A stretch of 22,818 nucleotides of DNA from a virus. Made by a program: the position numbers and the translations under genes. The notes under the pieces are model-generated. The model saw only the letters and a list, made by a program, of their open reading frames with translations. It was not told where the DNA came from and made no database searches. This document shows, one piece after another, positions 9,275 through 18,200 of this stretch. The stretch spans positions 7,250-30,067 of the IMG/VR virus record IMGVR_UViG_3300010389_000085; one strand, written 5' to 3'. Positions within the stretch are counted from its first letter, which is position 1; each line of letters begins with the position of its first letter.

Positions 9275-12200
9275 ATGTCTGATCAAAGTCACTGTAGTTT
9301 TCATTCAATGGTGTGACTCTGAATACAATTGGAGCGGTAGTAAGTCCAGTGTAACCATTCTGATTATTAATGGTAAACGACCGTGGATTTAGGACATCTC
9401 TGTTAAATCCATAGAGTCTACCCCAACTGTAGTAACCAATTTTTGGAGAAAGACTCGTGGTTCCAAGACCCGCCAAAGATTGTACGTTGGAATACACTGT
9501 CACGATACCAGAACTTGAAGTAACAACTTCGTCAGCTCTGTAAACGTTGTCAATGAACGATGTTCCGATTCCAATCACACTGGAATTAGGATTAATTGAT
9601 GTAAGTCCATTACCAACAATAGAATCATGAATAACGAAATAATAACCAGCACCAATTCCACTCTTAGTAATATTACCAAATCCAGCTTGGGCTAAGAATG
9701 GATCAGAATCCAACTCAAACTTGACCATCGGACTGTCGGTTCCAATTCCAGTTGCACTCGTTCCAACACCAACGACTGTTCCATAGTCACCGTCACAATC
9801 AACACTGGTTATCAATTCCACAGTCACTGGTTCCAGTGCAATCAGAACCTCAACTGGCGTATTAGAATCGTAACCAAATCCACCATTATTGATATTGATG
9901 GAGGTAATTGTTCCTGCAGCAGAAACGGTAGCCGTTGCAGCAGCAGAGACAGTTGCAAATTGACTATATGCAATGTTAGAAGATAGGCCAACCGTAACTA
10001 GTCTGTTATTGCCATATACCAGTCCATTAAAGTCCGTTACGATTCCAACAGACTTCTTGTACCAAGTGTTAGTCTCAATTGAATTCAGAACATTTCCAGA
10101 CTGACCAACAGCAACCCAAACATTATCTTGATATATTACAGAGTTTAAATTGAATGTTGCACCAGAAGAAACAACAGTCCAATTTAAACCATCATCAGTT
10201 GATCTAATGATAGTACCAGCTGCACCAACTGCAATCCACTTGTTATCGGCATGATAAACATCATTCAGTCTTGTAGTAATGGATGTGGTAGTTACACCAG
10301 ACCAAGTTTCGCCATTTACAGATCTAAGGATTGTTCCATTGTTACCAACTGCAATGAAAGTATTTGCATTGTTAGCAACACCATGAAGATCTTGAGTGGT
10401 GTATCTATTTGAAAGAATAAACCCAGTACCAAATCCAGATGGACCATCCAGAGAGAATATGATTGTTCCACCTGCACCGACAGCAACGACCTTTGTTGGA
10501 CCATCAGCAATCGCATTCAGGTCTTGAGAATGTGGTATATCTGAATAGGAGTAGTTAAATCCATTCAGAGTTCTTGAGTAGATTCTTGAATTTGTATAAG
10601 AACCACCCCTATCAGTACTGACAGCGATCGTTCCACCAGCTCCAACTGCAATAATGTTAGTTGTTAATCCAACAACACCATTAAAGTTACCAAATCCACT
10701 GACTCCACTATCACTCCAAGTCAAACCATCTGTAGATGTATTGATTCCAGATGTGCTTCCTACAGCAACAAACATACTGAAGTCTGTGAAATCAACATCC
10801 TGATACTCAATATCGGTATTTGAATCAACCTGTGTCCAAGTTCTACCAATCTCTTTAATTTGTGCAACAGTGCTTGCAAATGAGACTGTTGGAACCGCAG
10901 CATATCCAGCTCCAGGGTCAGTGACCACAGCATTGGTAACAGTTCCACCAACTGTTACGGTAGCGGTTCCATCTGCCCGTTCAACATTGTTTTCTTTGAT
11001 AATTCTTATAGATCCACCAGTTAAGGTGTTTCTATCACCACGATTATCATATGCACTAAAGAGTGGGAAAGCATTCTCAACAAATATCTGACTAGATGTC
11101 ACACCAACATTTTGAATAATTCTTGTTGTTGGATTTATCTTGGCAATCAGGGAAGTTCTTGCCTTAGACAGAGCTTGATTATTAAGAATGAGGTCACTGG
11201 TTTGTTTTTCCCAAGAAACCATTCTGGTGAAAGAGGCCGATTGATTGATTCCAGTTCCACCATAAAGATTTGTCTGAGTCTGTTTTACCCCAGTAATAGC
11301 CAGTACTCTTCTATCACCCTGTTGAACTACATTTTGTTTTCTCTGCAAGGTGAGTTTATCACCAACTTTAATTGTTGGGAATGGACTACCAGAATCTACA
11401 TCAGCATTTGATCCTCTGTAGAACAAGATTTGAAGTTTACTTCCTGCTTTTGGAGCTTCTGTAAACTCAATTTGTGTTCCACCATTAAAGATGTAACTCT
11501 CACCTGGTTGTTGCAGAACGTCATTCAGGAAAACTAACAGATTGTTTCCAACCTCAACAGTTGTATCTTCACTGTCAATGTTTATAACGTCCTTGGTGAC
11601 TACAGTTCTGGTTAAAGTAAATACGTTTCTGTTTCCATCAAATTGATTTGCAAAACTATCTAATGGAAGAAGTTGACCGAAACTAAATCCAGAGAACTTG
11701 TCATCAATTCTACTTTGAACCGTAAATGTAAATGCACTAAACGCGGCTCCAACACTAGGATCGGTTGGAATACCAGCAACCGTTAATACATCACCGTTTG
11801 CATATCCAAGACCTCTTTCGGTAATGTTGTAATCAATTACACTTCCACCAGTTCCAACAATAACAGTTGCCCTAAGACCACTACCTTGACCACCAGTGAA
11901 CTCTACATCATTGTATGCAGTTGGAATACCAACAATGATAATTGGTGGGTTTGTAGATGCATATCCAGAACCACCACTGACAGTTGTGATACCAGTAATA
12001 GTACCAGCTGCTCCAACAGTTGCAGAAAGAACAGCTTCTGACCCAATACCAAGTGGATTGAGAACCTGAATATCTACAGAATCAGACGATCTATAACCAG
12101 AACCACCACCAGTCACAACAACAGATTGAATTGCACCTGCACCGTTAATGATTGCAGTTCCAGCTGCAGCGATCAGATTCTGATATCCAGAACCAAATCC

Positions 12201-15200
12201 AACAGATACCTCACCAACCTTTCCTCCTCTTGGAAGATTAGTTTCACTAGATCCAGTAAAGGTTATTGATCCTCCAATACCAGGTGAGGTTCTCTCATCC
12301 ATATTAAAGTCAACAGTTGGTCTCTGTACAATGTTATTAATGAGAATAATACCTTGATTAATAACTTCATCACTACCACCACCTTCATCAATGATTGTCG
12401 TAACAATACCAGTTACGTTTTGATCATCTTGAAGGAGAGTGAATGTCTTACCAACTCCTGTAAACTTATCAGAGAGATCATCAAATACAAAGTTTGTTGT
12501 TGGATCTTTTCTATTGAAGACACGACCAGTAAATGATGACTGTGTACTGATTCCTGGTTGTAAGGTAGAAACACCAGTTGGTCCATAAGGAGGATCAATG
12601 AAACTCAGTATATCCTTTCTGATGTGGAAATCTCCACCTCTCATGGTAACAGCGGCACCAACAGTGTGTGCAGCAGCTACACTACCAAGAACTCCACGAT
12701 CAACAGTCATTACATTGGTAGATCCAAATCCTACAACGCGAACTCTGAGAATTTCGTTGTCAATGTTCAAAAGATCATTCGTTGTAATTGATGTAATTCC
12801 AACAACTTTAATAGTTGTTGATCCAACACCAACTGCTTCACTCAATGAAATATCGACATTTTTCTTAAACAGTGGAGATTGAATAATTCCATCAATAGAA
12901 ATAATAACTCTGTTATCTGGATTGATGGTATCAAATGAGTGACTTGTACCACTTCCAACAGAGGTGAAGAAGAATGGTTCGTTATTTGTTACAGCTGTGT
13001 TTAGACCAGCAACAGCGAATCTATTATTATCAATCTTAATGGCATAAACTTCAGCAGGTAAGAAGTCTGTTGAACCACCACCAACAGTGATATTAGATGT
13101 GTTAATACCAATTCTATTATTACCATAGATTCCGTCACCTGGATCATATTTAATTTTTTCGCCAGTCTGGAAATTATGGTTGTTTATTCTTACAACAGAG
13201 GATCCAATAGAAATGATTCCAGTATCCGATGGATCAAAGACCTTGTTAAAGAGAACAACATCATTACTGGTCAATTTGAATGTAGTGAGTCCAACGTACT
13301 GGGCACTGGTTGTTGTTCCAATACCAGTGAACTGGTTGGAAATATTATCAATCAGATTAACAGTATTTGATTTAATATTAATGAAGGCTGAGATCTTTTT
13401 GTTTTGTAAGTTAATAAACTTTGAAAGACCATTGTTCAGTGTTTCTTCAGATGCAATATCAAAATCATCTCTTCTATAGAAAGATTTGAAATTATCAATG
13501 TTTACCGCAAGACTGGTATCACTGATAGGTTGTCCAAGTCTCAAGGTATTACTTCTACCAAAACCAGCAGTTGAAGTTGAAGTAACGATCAAATCTGAGA
13601 AGTTTTTATAACCAGATGGATGAATAATGCTGTTTACCGCATCTTTCCATTCTGATTCTTGAACTTCACTCTTAACGGAGTAAGAGAAGTTTTGGTAATA
13701 ATCATTATCTTGTATCTTCTGGAAATCATCATTCAATTTACCAGTATCTCTCTGCCATCCCTTTGGTCTTTCTGCACCATAATCTAGATCAAAGTAAAAA
13801 TCGGATGTGTCAACTCTGGCAACCGTACCTTCAGCACCAGAATTAGATCCTTTTATAACATCACCAACTTTAACAATAGCAGAAGTCGATCTGAGTCTAA
13901 CAGTATTAGTTACTGGATCATATCCCTGATTGATAAGGACGAATGCCTTTCCATTAGATCCATAGGTAACTGGCTCACCAGGGAAGAAACTTTCTGGGGT
14001 TAATTTTGCCGTGAAAGTTGGCAAATCAACTCTTCTGATTACTCTACCAGCACTCTGGTCAGGATCATATATTCCACCAAAAGTACCAATACCAGCAATA
14101 GAATATGTGATTTGGGATGTTATTATGTTTCTAGAAGCTACGGTGAAGAAAGTATAATCATAATCTTCGGAGTTGTATCCACCCGTAGAAGTTAAGGAAG
14201 TTGTTAATCCAACTCCTTCAACAAAAATTTTATCGCCCACTGCAAATGGGAAGTCAGATCCGTCGGCCTTCCAACCGTTTGTTGGTTGTTCAATGTTTAA
14301 GAAGTTTGTTGGTCCATTTGAACTCGCAGATACAATACCAACACCATTAGTATTTCTAATGGAAATAATTCTTGGTGGGTTTGGAACCTGATTAAATCCA
14401 CGACCAACATTATCAACTCTAACACTTGATACGGAAGTTCCTTCAAGTGATGCAACAAGTTGAACCTCTGGATATCCAGGAACAACAAGATCTGGGGCTG
14501 TTAAGTAGTTTCTACCAGAAGTTACAACACCAACTTCGGAAAGAACATAGTTATTAGTTACGGTTACAATTGTTGGTGTATCAATTTTTGGTTTTACAGA
14601 CTTATCCGATGGATAGTCATATCCAGTTCTTACAATCTCTCTAGAAGCTGGTGTACCAATTGTTTCATCATAAAGTGCCAAAATAGCATTGCGACCATTG
14701 GTGGTGATAATTGTACCGATACCAGGATTTCTTTCATAATTTACACCACCGAAAGTAACCTTAATTTCATTAATACCACCAAGACCTGTTAATGAATTTG
14801 TGGTATATCTAAAGGTTGTAATACCAGAAATTGAAGTATATGCAGCAGCTTCTGGTTCTTTCCTCGTTTGATATTTAAATACTCTAGAAGATGTTGTTGA
14901 AATACTGTGTGATCCAGAATAAACACTGTTTTCAACTATAATTTTTGAACCATTATATACACTGGTGTCTGGATTAGAATCGCGTTTATTAACAGTGATT
15001 GCATCTGTATTCCTTGGATTCAATCTATAATAAAGTGGTGTAGGAACATTGTCGGAAAGTTTTAAGTTAACAATAGCTCCAGATACTCCTGGGGTTCCAG
15101 ATCTGGTAATCTCTGTACTGATACCAAATCCTTCATACTTGTTCTCGAAGTTCTCATCTTCGTAGAACTCCAGTTTGAAATCTTGCAGTGATGCATCAGA

Positions 15201-18200
15201 AACCGCAAATCCAATAGTTTGTCCTCTTGTTGCAGTAATGTGAGGATTGATTTTTGCAATTTTATGAACACCAGATCCAAAACTGGTTATTCCAATGTAC
15301 TGACCATTAATTATCGTTGAGTCAATATAGTTTCTAGATAATCTAAACTTATCATCATTTATCTTTTGTACGAAATACTCACCTTTATCAATCAGTGGGG
15401 AAATCGGACTGGATGCAACATACAGAACTTTATCACCACTGGCATATCCATGATCAGTAATTGTGATTGTAGAAACTGTAGTTCCAACACCAACTGCAGC
15501 CGTTTCAAAGTACTTTGGATCAACAATAGTTTTTCTTGATACCGATTCAAATTCAAGAGACTTTGAAAGAGTCGTATTTGGTACAAGCTTAAGACTTATT
15601 ACATCACCAGTCTTAAGAGTATGATCTTGAACAGTTCTTACCGTAACATCATATCTCTTTGCGGATCCAACATACTCTTTATTTCTAGTGGTAAATGAGT
15701 GTTCTACTCCAGTTCTTTGCAAAACTTGAAGGAAATACAGGGATGTTGCTGTTGATCCAATTCCAGTTTGTGTCGTTGTAATTCCAATCAAGTCATTGCT
15801 GTATTTTACCGCATAAACATCTTGTCCATCTAAAAGAGTGAAAGGATTGCTCAGATCTAAGTTGTTAGAAACCGTTAGTGCAAATCCTGTTGGTCCGGCA
15901 CTATATTTTAATTTATCACCAGAACTCAATTTATGATTTGTGATTGAAATACGATTATCTGCTGATGATCCACTTGGGGGAAGAATGTGATCATTCAGAA
16001 CAGTACCATCAAATGCCTTGACTCTAATAACTGTTGTAGTACCAACACCAGCTACGGACTGAACTACAACCGTTGTTCCAATACCAATTGAGTTTTGTGG
16101 GTTAAATACGATCTTTCTGTTGATATTTGTTGAAAGATCTGTCTTAATACCAGTAGTGAAGGTAAATCTACTCTGATCCACCCATAACAGTTGACCAGCA
16201 TCATGGTATGTAATGATTCCAGCCTGACGACGAACTCTATATCTGTTATTGACAGCATCTACAGAAAGAACGGTCAGTCTTTCGGAAGCGATTCCAACAA
16301 TATCGTTAACGTAAATTTGTGGATTGTTACCAGCAGAAGTATTCAGTGTAATAGTAGTGACAATACCAGTTGCTCCACTAGTTCCAATTCCAACATCAAG
16401 TCTAGAAGTAATCGAAGAAACAGAAATAGTTCTTAAACCTTCAATGAACTTGAGTTCCCCATCACCAAGTCCATTAATAAACACACTATCATTATTCTTG
16501 AGATTGTGAGCTGTTGTTGCAATACCAGTTACAACTCGATTATCGATTGAGAATGAAATGTCGGGTACTTCTAATGCGGAATATGAAATAGAGGTTATTC
16601 CCTTACCGACAATTGTTTTAACTTTTGCAGTAGCTCCAGATCCACCAGAGTTGGTATTATTAAATGTCAACGTATCACCGACATTGTAATTATCACCAGT
16701 AACAAGTACTGTTACTGTGCTAATTCCCGTTTTATCGATGGATCTTACAATTACTTCTGTTTCACTAAGATTACTGGAAACAAGATAATCATACTTAGAA
16801 CTACCAAATCCAAATTTATAAGGATAAGTGTTTCTTACAACATCTCCACTATTCAGTACTGCAGAATTTTGTGTGAAAGATGGATTCTGATTACTTTCAA
16901 CCAGTCTAAATTTATAACCATTTAAGATATATGGGAACAGTGGTTCTCTACTATTTGTAAATGGTAGTGTTGCACTGTTTGTTGCTTCAATGGTACAGAA
17001 GTATGCATAAATTCCGTCAGGGAACTGTGGTGTTTTACAGAATCTTCCATTGTATTCATCGAGATCACCATCTGCAGTGTAGTCCCAATCGTTTACAAAG
17101 AATCCAAGTGGGTAAACAGAAGTTGGCGGTCTATTAGCCTTAGTGCTTAAGGTATAACTTGGATTCAGTCTACGAACAATTCCTCCTGTAGGTCCATCAT
17201 ATCCATATGGGCCATAAATCGGACATCCATCATATGCCCAACCAACGATAGGTGAGTGGGACAAGGATGTCTTTTCACTAAAGTCACTTTCAATGTTATC
17301 GTTGAGTACTAACCTTAGTTTTCTTGAAAGATATGGATGAACATATTTGTTTCCATAATTTGAATTTTGACTTTGTACGATTACACCGTCATCATTTTCA
17401 CTTATAGATCTCTTATACTTTTGTACAAAATCAATTTCCCACTTTTTAACATCGGCTCTAAATTTGACACCATTTCCGACAGTCTGTACACTAACTGTAG
17501 TGTTCTGTTGGGTATAACCCTTTCCAGAATCTACGATTATTACATCTGAGATTGATCCATTAGTGATTACAGCCACCAACTTCGCATATTTGCCGTCACC
17601 ATTAATATTGAGATTTGGAGGAGTTACATATCCCTTACCTGGAATTTTTACGAAAGCTTGTACTATTTCACCATTAGAGATAACAACGTCAACAACTCCA
17701 CCACTTCCATTTGATACTGTTACGGATGGTCTTCTGTGGACATTGAAAGTATCGGTAACTCCATAACCAGATCCAATAAGTGTTAGAGGTGCATCAGAAA
17801 TATTTCCAGTACAGACTGGTCTAACTCTAGGAAGAGAGAGTGCAGTACTTGCAGTTCCAGAAACGGCATCAACAGAAACCGAAATATCTGGATACTTGAA
17901 TGTATGTGTACCAATACCAGTTGACACAAGATCAATGAATTGATTCTTGTTAAATTCTAATTTTGATGTAGTTGTTCCAACTCCAGCAGCTGCAACATTG
18001 AAACTGTTTTCATCAATTACATTAATATAGTAGTTTTGTGTTGTTGAAAGTCCACCAATAACAGTTCCAGTCGTTTTATACTCTACCAGATCGCCATTTT
18101 TAAATCCATGTGTTTTGAAGAAAATATAATTGTTAGCTGTATTAATTCCACTTCTAGCATTATCAACTGTAGTATAGTCTGATGGTGGATACTGCGCAGA

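Noticed and set aside
9963-10850. Active sialidase or a true Ycf48 auxiliary metabolic gene
   Set aside because: The Asp-box repeats are internal to one long structural reading frame and no catalytic sialidase residues or separate start and stop are seen. A binding propeller is the simpler reading.
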